Under the pieces are notes generated by a model that worked only from the letters and a program-made list of their open reading frames with translations, was not told the DNA's origin and did no database searches. The position numbers were made by a program, and so were the translations under genes. From the NCBI RefSeq assembly GCF_021729865.1, contig NZ_CP063400.1, forward strand, positions 62,001 to 126,000: 64,000 nt of DNA, read 5' to 3'. The stretch's first letter is position 1, and every line of letters starts with the position of its first letter. This stretch comes from Hydrogenophaga sp. SL48. Its GTDB lineage: Bacteria > Pseudomonadota > Gammaproteobacteria > Burkholderiales > Burkholderiaceae_C. Positions 15,760-24,780 of this stretch are shown here, in pieces.

Positions 15760-16299
15760 TCAGGGGAACGACGGGAAGACCCCCTGTAGCGCGATGCAGA
15801 AGTTCACGGCGAGGTACGGCTGCTGGTTCTCGTGAGGCTGCCCGCCACCTTGGTTGGACGAGATCATGTTCGGGGCAAAGGTGGTGTTGGGTGCTGCGGC
15901 ACCGAACGGTTTCGCGGTATTGCTGCCCAGCGTGGAGAGCGCGCTGTTGTTGCCCGGTGTGCCACTCTTTTTGGCGCTGTCGGATTGCGCGAACGCGTTG
16001 ATGCCGTGGTTGTGCGCTGGAATCTCAGTGCTCGTCAGGGTGACGCTGTTGACGCCGAAGGTTTCGCCCAACACCCGTTCGCTGAGCCCCGGGCTCTGGC
16101 CCTTTTCGCAGCCGGCGCGGCCCGCGAAATTGGGCAACTGGAACGTGGTCTGGCCATTGCCGCCGTAGGTGGTGCCCAGCAGCGCGAACAGCGCGGTGTT
16201 CTGCTGGATCGGCAGCGTGGCGCCGTTGCAGTACGCCCAGTTGCGCGGGTTGAAGTAGAAGCCGAACATCTGGATTTCGCCGATAAAGGGTTCGCTCAT
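15760..16299 (-). CDS. Phage tail collar-domain protein (microcystin-dependent protein type), copy 1
   Basis: A 179-residue protein starting SEPFIGEIQMFGFYFNPRNW. The collar domain (pfam Collar type) is shown by WAYCNGATLPIQQNTALFAL, LLGTTYGGNGQTTFQLPNFAGR and the terminal PYLAVNFCIALQGVFP. Such proteins resemble short-tail-fibre ends of phages but occur alone in many genomes as MdpB-like proteins. It is the last of three tandem paralogues on this strand, with the GNAT gene coupled to it. No other phage structural genes lie nearby, so a phage origin is not shown. Confidence 0.88.
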   Translation of the reverse strand: MSEPFIGEIQMFGFYFNPRNWAYCNGATLPIQQNTALFALLGTTYGGNGQTTFQLPNFAGRAGCEKGQSPGLSERVLGETFGVNSVTLTSTEIPAHNHGINAFAQSDSAKKSGTPGNNSALSTLGSNTAKPFGAAAPNTTFAPNMISSNQGGGQPHENQQPYLAVNFCIALQGVFPSFP

Positions 16300-16330
16300 G
16301 ATCTGATTCCTTTGTGAGGTGGTGTCGCGT

Positions 16331-16861
16331 TCAGGCCTGCTGCGGGAAGATGCCTTCGGTGGCGATGCAGTACTGCACCGTCAGTGTGGGCATGGTGTTT
16401 TCGTGCGGTTGCGAGCCGCCAGCGATGGTGGTGGATTGCGCGGACATCGGGGCGGGTGTGGCGCCGGTGACATCGGTGGCGTAGAAGACGTCGCCGCCGA
16501 CCGAGCCGGGCAGCAGGGAGTTGCCCGGCGTCAGTGCGGTCGCCGCGCCTGTGGTCGCGACCATGGGGTGCGTGTGCGTCGGCATCTGGGGTGCCAGCAG
16601 CGTCACGCTTTCGGTGCCGGCCATCTGGCCCACGACGTAGTTGCTCAGCCCCGGGCCCTGGCCCTGGTGGACGGGCAGGCGGCCACGCAGGTCGGGCACG
16701 GCGAAGGTGCTCTGGCCGTCGCCGCCGTAGGTGGTGCCGATGAGGACAAACAGGGTTTCGTATTGGGAGATCGGCAGCAGGCTGCCGTCGCAGGCTTGCC
16801 AGCCGATGGGGGTGCGGCCGAAGCCGAGCATGCGAATCTCGCCGATATAAGGTGTGGACAT
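16331..16861 (-). CDS. Phage tail collar-domain protein, copy 2
   Basis: A 176-residue collar-domain protein (STPYIGEIRMLGFGRTPIGW start). It has LIGTTYGGDGQSTFAVPDLRGR and the C-terminal PTLTVQYCIATEGIFPQ block. It diverges strongly from its neighbours in the middle segment, which carries the variable insert between the collar motif and the C-terminal strand. The start codon at 16861 is chosen from paralogue alignment; the frame stays open far upstream into copy 3. Its place in the three-gene set suggests duplication and diversification. Confidence 0.87.
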   Translation of the reverse strand: MSTPYIGEIRMLGFGRTPIGWQACDGSLLPISQYETLFVLIGTTYGGDGQSTFAVPDLRGRLPVHQGQGPGLSNYVVGQMAGTESVTLLAPQMPTHTHPMVATTGAATALTPGNSLLPGSVGGDVFYATDVTGATPAPMSAQSTTIAGGSQPHENTMPTLTVQYCIATEGIFPQQA

Positions 16862-16905
16862 GAAACGGTACTCCGAATGATCTGTCAGGGGCGCTGGGCG
16901 GGCCG

Positions 16906-17451
16906 TCAGTCGCGCGAGGGGAAGATGCCGCTGAGCGCGATGCAGAAATTGATCGCGGTGTAGGGCTGGATGTTCGGGTGCGGCTGGTTGCCGCCGGCCG
17001 TGGCCACCGATTGGGCGTTCATCGCCACCAGCGCACCGTTCGAGGGGGCGTACAGGTTGGCTGCCGCCGCGGTGTTGGCGCTGGTGGCCAGCAGACGGTT
17101 CACGGGGGTGCGGTTGTCGCCCGCTGTGGTCGACGCCGCCATGGTGTGGGTGTGCGCTGGCAGGTTGCTTGAAAGCAGCGTGACGTTCTCGGCGCCGCCC
17201 GTCTGGCCCATCTGCATCCCCGGGGGCTGCCAGGCGGGGTCCACCGAGCTGGCATAACCCACGGGTGAGCGCCCGCGCAGGTCGGGCAGGGCGAAATTGG
17301 TGGTGCCGTTGCCCCCGAACTGCGTTCCCAGCAATGAAAACAGCGCCTGGTTCTGATTGATCGGCAGCAGCTGGCCATTGCATTGCGCCCAGAATTTCGG
17401 CGCGAAATTGAAGCCGGTCATCATGACCTGGCCAATGAAGAAGTCGCTCAC
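16906..17451 (-). CDS. Phage tail collar-domain protein, copy 3 (first of the set)
   Basis: A 181-residue collar-domain protein (SDFFIGQVMMTGFNFAPKFW start). It has LLGTQFGGNGTTNFALPDLRGR, the PAHTHTM motif seen in all three copies as P-x-H-x-H, and the YTAINFCIALSGIFP ending. It is the promoter-proximal gene of the minus-strand set. Its 5' flank faces that of the giant repeat gene, 310 nt away. The function is unknown; paralogues may form trimeric fibre tips. Confidence 0.88.
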   Translation of the reverse strand: MSDFFIGQVMMTGFNFAPKFWAQCNGQLLPINQNQALFSLLGTQFGGNGTTNFALPDLRGRSPVGYASSVDPAWQPPGMQMGQTGGAENVTLLSSNLPAHTHTMAASTTAGDNRTPVNRLLATSANTAAAANLYAPSNGALVAMNAQSVATAGGNQPHPNIQPYTAINFCIALSGIFPSRD

Positions 17452-17538
17452 TTCAGTCCTCCCTGGGGGGTTGGTGGCTGGCGCAGGTGCGCCGCCTTGT
17501 TACATCTTGTGCGCTTTGAGCGGGAGGCCGGGCGATGC

Positions 17539-17556
17539 CCTGTCAACGCTGACAGG
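17539..17556. promoter_or_regulatory. Perfect inverted repeat in the divergent region
   Basis: CCTGTCAACGCTGACAGG is a perfect palindrome with 7-nt arms and a 4-nt spacer. It lies in the 310-nt region between the collar genes and the giant repeat gene. It could be an operator for a TetR- or LuxR-like dimer; no regulator gene is adjacent. Apart from this, a second short inverted repeat (CGCAC/GTGCG near 17610-17625) and the promoter below, nothing was recognised in this intergenic region. Confidence 0.4.
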
Positions 17557-17679
17557 TGCAACGCGAGGCGGTCAGCCAGGTGGCCGTTCGGGGTGCTGGT
17601 CGGCAAAAACGCACAAAAACGTGCGAACAATGGGTGGGGGTGTGGTTGATTTGCCACCTTTTTTGTAGCCTGTTGTAAC

Positions 17680-17702
17680 TATACTGGCCGGCCTTACCGG
17701 CC
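17680..17702 (+). promoter_or_regulatory. Possible -10 box and start-proximal hairpin for the giant repeat gene
   Basis: TATACT at 17680-17685 is a good -10 hexamer, but no convincing -35 hexamer sits 16-18 nt upstream (that area is T-rich). It is followed at once by a perfect 6-bp hairpin, GGCCGG/CCGGCC with a 5-nt loop (17686-17702). The ATG of the giant gene is 60 nt further on. The assignment is tentative. Confidence 0.3.
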
Positions 17703-17761
17703 GCTTGTGCGAGCCAACCAAGTCAACAGCTCAGGTCGAAACGACTGTGAGGGAGGGGCAA

Positions 17762-20700
17762 ATGCCTGCAGGGTTCTTGAATCTGGGTGCGTTTTCGTGC
17801 GTGCGTCGCTGGCGCACCTGGCCGTTGTCGCTGGTGCGGTTGTTCTGGCTCACGCTGGCGCTGTGCCTGCCGAGTCTGGCGATGGCCCAGGTCTCGCCGT
17901 ATTGCCCGGCGCAGAACCTCACGGTGGCCAGCGGCGGATCGGTGACGTCGATCGATCTGGCGGCTTGCGACGGTCCTTTCAACTTCGGCATGGGCGGGCC
18001 CTTCGCGCCGTTTCTTCCTGCCAACGGCTCGGTCGTCCTCGGCCCCCAGAGCGGTCCGGGTAACCAGACGGTCACCTACACCCACAACGGTAGTGCGACC
18101 ACCACCGACACGTTCGCGCTGGAAGACGAAAACGGCGATGAGCTGTTCTTCAATGTCACCATCACCCCGCCGACCTCGGCGATCGTCGTGTCGCCGGCCT
18201 CGTTGCCGACCCTGACCGCCGGCACACCGTTCAGCCAGACGCTGACCTCCACCGGGGGCGTGGCACCTTATACGTATACCCTCAGCAGCGGTACGTTGCC
18301 GCCGGGCCTGACGTTGAGCGCTGCCGGCGTGCTGTCGGGTACGCCCACGGAACGCGGCGGTTACACCTTCGGTGTGCGCTCACAGGACAACATCGGCGAC
18401 TTCGTTGTCAGGGCCTATTCCGGCACGGTGCAGAACCCGAGTCTGGCGCTCGTTCCGACCAGCGTCACCGCGATCCAGGGCGCCCCCTTCTCGCAGACGC
18501 TCTCCACCGCCGGTGGTGTCGCCCCGCACACATACCTGCTCGAAACCGGCACCTTCCCGGCCGGCATCAGCATCTCCAGCGCCGGCGTGGTCAGTGGCAC
18601 CACCGCGGCCGCACCGGGCAACTATCCGGTCACGCTGCGTGTCACCGACGCCAGCACCCCCAGCAATTCGGCGTATTTCGAACTCGAACCCTTCACCGTC
18701 ACCGTCAGCCCGCCGCCGTCGGTGTCCATCGCGGTATCCCCGGCCAGCGTGAGTGAGGACGGCGCGACCAACCTGACCTACACCGTCACCCGCAGCCTGA
18801 ACCTGTCGTCGGCGACGGTGGTCACCATCAGCACGAGTGGCACTGCCACCTCGGGGGTGGACTACACCGGCGGTGTCGCCACCGTCAGCATCCCCGGCGG
18901 CGCGACCACGGCGACCATCACCATCAACCCCACGGTGGACGGCACGGTCGAGACCGATGAAACCGTCACCCTGACCGTCGCCGCCGGCACGGGCTACACC
19001 GTGGGCGCGCCCGCCAGCGCCACGGGCACCATCCTCAACGACGACGTGCCGTCGGCCACTCTGACGGTGTCGCCGGCCGCTGTGGCCGAAGACGGTGCGC
19101 CGAACCTGGTCTACACCGTCACCCTGAACCAGGCGTCGTTCTCCGCGCTGTCGGTCAATTACACGGTGGGCGGTACCGCCACCTCCGGCACCGACTACGC
19201 GGCCGTGACCTCGCCGCTGGTCATCTCGGCTGGCAACACCACCGGCACCATCACGGTCAATCCGACCGCCGACGCCACGATCGAAGCCGACGAGACGGTG
19301 AGCCTCACCCTCGCGGCCGGCGCCGGCTACACGGTGGGTGCGCCGGCCAGTGCCACCGGCACCATCCTCAACGACGACCTGCCGACGCTGACCATCAACG
19401 ACGTGACCGCCAGCGAAGGCAATGCCGGCACCACCAACTTCACCTTCACGGTGAGCCTGAGCGCGCCGGCCGGCCCGGGCGGCGTCACCTTCGACATCGC
19501 CACCGCCAACGGCACCGCCACGGCGGGCGTGGATTACGTCGCCAACAGCCTGACCGGCCAGACCATCCCGGCCGGTAGCAGCACCTACAGCTTCACCGTG
19601 CAGGTCAACGGGGATGTGCTCAACGAGCCCAGCGAGACCTTCTTCGTCAACGTGACCAACGTGGTCAACGCCATCGTCGGCGACGGCCAGGGCGTGGGCA
19701 CCATCGTCAACGACGATCCGCTTCCGTCGCTGTCGATCAACGACGTCACTGTGGTCGAAGGCAATGCCGGCACCGTCAACGCGGTGTTCACTGTCACCCT
19801 CAGCGCCGCCAGCGGCCAGACCGTCAGCGTCAACTACGCTACCGCCGACGGCACCGCCACACAGCCGGCCGACTACACCAGCACCAGCGGCACGCTGACC
19901 TTCACCGCGGGCCAGACCACGCAGACCATCACGGTGCTGGTGGCGGGCGAAACCGTGCCCGAGGCCGGCGAAACCTTCTTCGTCAACCTCAGTGGTGCGA
20001 GCAACGCCACCATCGCCGACAACCAGGGCGTGGGGACGATCACCAACGACGATGTGCCGGTGACGGTCAGCCCGGGCACGCTGCCCAACGGCGCGGTCAC
20101 CGCGGCCTACAGCCAGACCCTCACCGCCAGCGGCGGCGTGTCGCCGTACAGCTTCGCGGTGACGGCGGGCGCCTTGCCCGCAGGCCTGACCCTGTCTGCA
20201 GGGGGTGTGCTCAGCGGCACGCCCACGGCGGGCGGCAGCTTCAACTTCACCGCCACCGCCACCGACAGCAGCCCCTTCCCGGGTCCGTTCGCGGGCAGCC
20301 AGTCCTACACGCTCGTCGTGTCCCCGCCCACCATCGTCTTGGCGGCGACCGGTCTGGCCGGCGGCGCGGTCGGCACCGCCTACTCGGCCGGCATCACGGC
20401 GGCCTCGGGTGGCACGGCGCCCTACAGCTATGCGGTCACCGCCGGTGCACTGCCGGGCGGTCTGAGCCTCAACGCCGCGAACGGCGCCATCACCGGCACC
20501 CCCAGCGCACCGGGCAGCTTCAACTTCAGCATCACCGCGAGTGACAGCAGCACCGGCACCGGCCCGTACACCGCGACCCAGGCGTATGCGATCACCGTGA
20601 TCGACATCCCGCCGGTGGCCAACGCGGTGTCGCTCACCGTGGCGTACAACGCGGCCGCCACGCCCGTGACGCTGAACATCACCGGCGGCACGCCGACCTC

Positions 20701-23700
20701 GGTCGCGGTCGGCACGGCGCCCACCCACGGCACGGCCATCGCATCGGGTACGTCCATCACCTACCAGCCCACCACAGGGTATGCCGGGCCGGACAGCTTC
20801 ACCTACACCGCGACCAATACCGGCGGCACCTCGGCGCCAGCCACGGTCACCGTCACGGTGAATGACCCGGTCATCACCGCCACGCCCAGCGGCGGTTTCT
20901 CGGCCACCGTCGGCACGCCGTATTCCCAGACCATCACCCTGAACGGAGGGGCACCGCCCTGGAGCAGTTTCATCGTCACCAACCTGCCCGCGGGTCTGTC
21001 GATCACCGGCACCACGGCCAACAGCGTCACCGTCTCCGGCACACCGACCCAGGCCGGCAGCTTCACGCTCAACGCCTCCGCCACCGACAGCAGCACCGGC
21101 AACGGCCCTTACACGGTCGGCACGGTGTATGTGCTGACGGTGGCCCCGCCGGGTCTGGCGCTGACCCCGGCCGCCACCACCTTCAACACGCCCTATGCAG
21201 CGCCCTACAGCCAGAGCTTCACGGCCAGCGGTGGCACCGGTCCGTACAACTACGCGTTGACGGCGGGCGCGTTGCCGACCGGTGTGACGTTCTCTGGCAA
21301 TACCGTCTCGGGCACACCCACGGCGCCGGGCAGCTACAACTTCACCATCACGGCCACAGACACCGGCTCCACCGGCTCCGGTGCACCGTTCTCGATCGCG
21401 CAGAGCTACACGCTGACGGTGGCGGCACCCACCATCGCGGTGAGCCCGACCACACTGCCCAATCCGGCGGTGGGTACGCCCTACAGCCAGACGGTCACGG
21501 CCTCGGGTGGTATCGCGCCGTACAGCTTCGTGGTGAGCGCCGGCAGCCTGCCCACCGGCTTGGCCCTGTCCACGGGTGGCGTGCTGTCCGGTACCACGAA
21601 CCAGGTGGGTACCTTCAACCTGACGGTCACCGCGACGGACGCCCATGCGCAGACGGGCTCGCGCGCCTACACCGTGACCATCGCCGCGCCCACCTTGACG
21701 CTGGCACCCGCAGCAGGGACGTTGACCGCGCCGTATGGCGTGGTCTATTCGCAGAGCTTCGTTGCCAGCGGGGGCTCGGGCAGCTTCAGCTACGGTTTGA
21801 CCGGTGCCTTGCCGGCGGGCCTGACGTTCAGCGGCAACACGGTCTCCGGCACGCCGAGCGCGCCCGGCAGTTACCCGGTCACGGTGACCGCCACCGATAC
21901 GCTGGCGACCGGTGCGGGCGCGCCGTTCTCCGTCGCTCAGAACTACACCATCAACGTGGCCGCGCCGACCCTGGTGGTGAGCCCGGTATCGCTGCCCAAC
22001 CCCGCCGTCGGTACGGCCTACAGCCAGACGCTCACGGCCAGCGGCGGTGTGGTCCCCTACAGCTTCGCACTCACCAGTGGCGCCCTGCCCGCAGGCATGA
22101 CCCTGGGCAGCGGCGGTGCGCTCACGGGCACTGCGACCCAGGTCGGCAGCTTCAGCTTCACGGTCACCGTGACCGACAACTTCAGTCAGGTCGGCAGCCG
22201 CGCCTACACCCTGGTCGTTGGCGCCCCCACGCTGACGATGACCCCTGCGGCGGGTGTGTTGACCGCCCCCTACGGCGTGGCCTATTCACAGGTCTTCACG
22301 GCCAGCGGCAGCCCTGGTCCTTTCACCTACGCGCTGACGGGCGCACTGCCGACCGGGGTGACGTTCAGCGGCAACACGCTCTCGGGCACGCCGACCGCAC
22401 CGGGCAGCTATCCCATCACCGTGACCGCCACGGACAGCGCCCTGACGGGCGTCGGTTCGCCCTTCTCCGTGGCACAGAACCACGTGCTCAACGTGGCCGC
22501 GCCCACCATTGCGGTGACGCCGACCACGCTGCCCGATCCGGTGGCGGGTGAGGCCTACAGCCAGTTGCTCACGGCCTCGGGTGGCCTGGCGCCCTACACG
22601 TTTGCGGTGACCGGCGGCAGCCTGCCCACGGGCCTGAGCCTGAGTGCCAGCGGCTTGCTGTCGGGCACGACCACCCAGGTCGGCACCTTCAACATCAGCG
22701 TGACCATCACCGACGCCGGCGGACAGCTCTCGGTCTTCAACTTCGTGATCCAGAGCACGGGCAGCCCGCGGCAGACCTTGAGCAAACAGGTGTCGAGCAA
22801 TGCCGATGAGGACCGGAACGGCAAGGTGTCCCTGAACGACACCCTGACCTACCGCGTCACCCTGAGCAACACGGGCTTCGTTCCGCTGAGCAACGTGGTG
22901 GTGAGCGACGCCAGGATCGAGCCGGGCAGCATCAGCTGTGCCAGTGTCCTGCCCGGACAGTCCTGCGTGCTCCAGGGCACCTACACCGTCACCGCGGCCG
23001 ATGTCCGGGCGCGCCGGGTGGTGAACGTGGCCACGGTGAGCAGCACCCAGTGCGCTGCCGGCAGCCAGGACGCCCAATGCCGCGTCACTCTGAGCACCCA
23101 GGTGATTCCGGCGGTGGTGCGGGCCAACAACGACGACTTCGGCGAAATCATGTGCCCCAAGGGGGACGCCATTGTGGGCAACGCCTACAAGAACGACACC
23201 GTCGATGGCCAGCCGATCCGCGCGGCCGAGTTCCTGGGTTCGGTGGTCTCCCCCGCCAAACCCACCAGGCCAGGCAAGCCCGTGCCCGAACTCAACACGG
23301 CCACAGGCGACGTGAAGGTGCCGGCGGGTACCCCGGGCGGGTCGTACTCGATCACCTACAAGATCTGTCAGCGCAGCGTGTCGAACAACTGCGACACCGC
23401 CACCATCGTGGTGAAGATCAAGCAGTGCCAGGTGCTGGTGCGGGTGATCAAGACCGCGAACGTGAAGCAGACCCGGGTGGGTGACTTCGTGTCGTACACC
23501 CTGCAGATCGACAACCTCTCGGAGAACGACACCGAGGTGGAGGGTCTGCGGATCGTCGACACCCCACCGCCGGGCTTCAGCCTGGTGTCGGGCAGCGCCC
23601 GGTTCCAGGACCGCAACGGCAGCGGCACGGTGACCGGCACCGGCCCGATCACGCTGGACCAGATCGACCTCGCCGGCAACGGCAAGGCGTTCATCACCTA

Positions 23701-24628
23701 CGTGCTCCGCGTGGGCGCGAACGCGCTTCGCGGGGATGCGGTGAACACCGCCGTCCCGTTGCATGAAGGCGCGCAGGTCGGGAGCACGGCGAAGGCCGTG
23801 GTGTCGGTCTCGGCCGACCCGGACACCGACGAAACGTCGATCATCGGCACGGTGTTCATCGACCGGGACGGCGACGGCTGGCAAGACAGCGCCGACGCCC
23901 ACGACGTGAAGATCCAGGGTGGCATCGATGCCTCCGTCTATGTGGCCGGCTCCACCACCGTGGACCGCGGACAGGGCGCGCAGCCGGAACCCGATGCGAG
24001 CGCACCGCTGCTGCACGGCATCCGCATCGGCACCCTGCGCGGACGCGGCGACGCCGACCCGGCGACCCCGCTGTCCCGTGTGGTGATCAGCCAGTGGCTG
24101 AGCGCCCCGGCGTTCGTCGGCGACAGCGTGATCACCAGCGGTGAGGGCACACGCATCACCGTGAAGCCCAGCGGCGAGGTGGTCTACGGGCACGAGGGCG
24201 ACGTGGCCACCGGGCTGAACGGCCAGGACCTGCGTGTCGAGCGCACGGTCACGGCGGTGGATGGCAAGCACCGGGTGGACTACATCCTCACCAACCGCGG
24301 GGTCTCCGAGCTGGGCCTGCCGGGTGTGCGCCTGGCCAGCCCCGAGGGACTGGTGGTGCAGACGGACAGCTACGGCCGCTTCCACCTCGAAGGCATCGAT
24401 GCCGCTGCGCGGATGCGCGGGCGCAACTTCGTGCTGAAGCTGGACCCGGTCAGCCTGCCACAGGGCGCTCGCGTGACGACCGGGAACCCCCTGGTGCGTC
24501 GCCTGACCGGCGGCCTGATGGTGCGGTTCGACTTCGGTGTCGGGTTTGACAACGCAGCGCCTGCCGCCATCGTGGTGCCGCCACCGGCGCCGACGCCGGG
24601 CGCACCGGCCCCCACACCGTCGCGTTGA
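17762..24628 (+). CDS. Giant exported repeat protein (He_PIG / Calx-beta / DUF11-type), putative adhesin
   Basis: The 2288-residue product starts at ATG 17762 behind GGGAGGGG. A Sec signal ends near residue 42 (PSLAMAQ). Approximate order: a beta domain (43-138), two putative-Ig He_PIG repeats, four Calx-beta repeats (about 320-765, each ending in NDD), two He_PIG, one cadherin-like module (PDSFTYTATN), and seven more He_PIG. Two DUF11-type domains follow (about 1665-1785 and 1890-2013), separated by a Cys-containing segment. A C-terminal region starts with an SdrD-like FIDRDGDGWQDSADAHD and ends Pro-rich. No membrane anchor or sortase signal is seen. It lies immediately before an outer-membrane barrel gene and the pilus locus. 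I infer a surface adhesin or tip protein, comparable in context to MshQ/PilY1. Confidence 0.85.
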   Translation: MPAGFLNLGAFSCVRRWRTWPLSLVRLFWLTLALCLPSLAMAQVSPYCPAQNLTVASGGSVTSIDLAACDGPFNFGMGGPFAPFLPANGSVVLGPQSGPGNQTVTYTHNGSATTTDTFALEDENGDELFFNVTITPPTSAIVVSPASLPTLTAGTPFSQTLTSTGGVAPYTYTLSSGTLPPGLTLSAAGVLSGTPTERGGYTFGVRSQDNIGDFVVRAYSGTVQNPSLALVPTSVTAIQGAPFSQTLSTAGGVAPHTYLLETGTFPAGISISSAGVVSGTTAAAPGNYPVTLRVTDASTPSNSAYFELEPFTVTVSPPPSVSIAVSPASVSEDGATNLTYTVTRSLNLSSATVVTISTSGTATSGVDYTGGVATVSIPGGATTATITINPTVDGTVETDETVTLTVAAGTGYTVGAPASATGTILNDDVPSATLTVSPAAVAEDGAPNLVYTVTLNQASFSALSVNYTVGGTATSGTDYAAVTSPLVISAGNTTGTITVNPTADATIEADETVSLTLAAGAGYTVGAPASATGTILNDDLPTLTINDVTASEGNAGTTNFTFTVSLSAPAGPGGVTFDIATANGTATAGVDYVANSLTGQTIPAGSSTYSFTVQVNGDVLNEPSETFFVNVTNVVNAIVGDGQGVGTIVNDDPLPSLSINDVTVVEGNAGTVNAVFTVTLSAASGQTVSVNYATADGTATQPADYTSTSGTLTFTAGQTTQTITVLVAGETVPEAGETFFVNLSGASNATIADNQGVGTITNDDVPVTVSPGTLPNGAVTAAYSQTLTASGGVSPYSFAVTAGALPAGLTLSAGGVLSGTPTAGGSFNFTATATDSSPFPGPFAGSQSYTLVVSPPTIVLAATGLAGGAVGTAYSAGITAASGGTAPYSYAVTAGALPGGLSLNAANGAITGTPSAPGSFNFSITASDSSTGTGPYTATQAYAITVIDIPPVANAVSLTVAYNAAATPVTLNITGGTPTSVAVGTAPTHGTAIASGTSITYQPTTGYAGPDSFTYTATNTGGTSAPATVTVTVNDPVITATPSGGFSATVGTPYSQTITLNGGAPPWSSFIVTNLPAGLSITGTTANSVTVSGTPTQAGSFTLNASATDSSTGNGPYTVGTVYVLTVAPPGLALTPAATTFNTPYAAPYSQSFTASGGTGPYNYALTAGALPTGVTFSGNTVSGTPTAPGSYNFTITATDTGSTGSGAPFSIAQSYTLTVAAPTIAVSPTTLPNPAVGTPYSQTVTASGGIAPYSFVVSAGSLPTGLALSTGGVLSGTTNQVGTFNLTVTATDAHAQTGSRAYTVTIAAPTLTLAPAAGTLTAPYGVVYSQSFVASGGSGSFSYGLTGALPAGLTFSGNTVSGTPSAPGSYPVTVTATDTLATGAGAPFSVAQNYTINVAAPTLVVSPVSLPNPAVGTAYSQTLTASGGVVPYSFALTSGALPAGMTLGSGGALTGTATQVGSFSFTVTVTDNFSQVGSRAYTLVVGAPTLTMTPAAGVLTAPYGVAYSQVFTASGSPGPFTYALTGALPTGVTFSGNTLSGTPTAPGSYPITVTATDSALTGVGSPFSVAQNHVLNVAAPTIAVTPTTLPDPVAGEAYSQLLTASGGLAPYTFAVTGGSLPTGLSLSASGLLSGTTTQVGTFNISVTITDAGGQLSVFNFVIQSTGSPRQTLSKQVSSNADEDRNGKVSLNDTLTYRVTLSNTGFVPLSNVVVSDARIEPGSISCASVLPGQSCVLQGTYTVTAADVRARRVVNVATVSSTQCAAGSQDAQCRVTLSTQVIPAVVRANNDDFGEIMCPKGDAIVGNAYKNDTVDGQPIRAAEFLGSVVSPAKPTRPGKPVPELNTATGDVKVPAGTPGGSYSITYKICQRSVSNNCDTATIVVKIKQCQVLVRVIKTANVKQTRVGDFVSYTLQIDNLSENDTEVEGLRIVDTPPPGFSLVSGSARFQDRNGSGTVTGTGPITLDQIDLAGNGKAFITYVLRVGANALRGDAVNTAVPLHEGAQVGSTAKAVVSVSADPDTDETSIIGTVFIDRDGDGWQDSADAHDVKIQGGIDASVYVAGSTTVDRGQGAQPEPDASAPLLHGIRIGTLRGRGDADPATPLSRVVISQWLSAPAFVGDSVITSGEGTRITVKPSGEVVYGHEGDVATGLNGQDLRVERTVTAVDGKHRVDYILTNRGVSELGLPGVRLASPEGLVVQTDSYGRFHLEGIDAAARMRGRNFVLKLDPVSLPQGARVTTGNPLVRRLTGGLMVRFDFGVGFDNAAPAAIVVPPPAPTPGAPAPTPSR

Positions 24629-24780
24629 TGGCCCGCACCTGACCCGAGGCTTCCGAAGGTGAACGCCTTCCCCGCCTGCCAGCGCCCCGAGGGGGGTGAT
24701 CGCGCACCGATTGCGCGCACCGCCCCGGGGCCCGGCGTCTCCCCTTGAAACCGCACACAACCCGTACGGACGACCGCAAG

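Noticed and set aside
18380..21646. 1088-codon open frame antisense to the giant repeat gene
   Set aside because: It mirrors the sense repeats and has Arg/Gly/Ala-rich low-complexity sequence. Open antisense frames are expected in GC-rich DNA with strong third-position bias.
18180..22755. Regularly spaced repeats that might suggest a CRISPR or tandem-repeat array
   Set aside because: The period is about 260-540 nt, the frame stays open and the repeats encode Ig-like and Calx-beta domains.
24701..24717. CGCGCA/TGCGCG hairpin between the giant gene and the barrel gene
   Set aside because: A perfect short stem but no T-run; common by chance in such GC-rich spacer and not convincing as a terminator.
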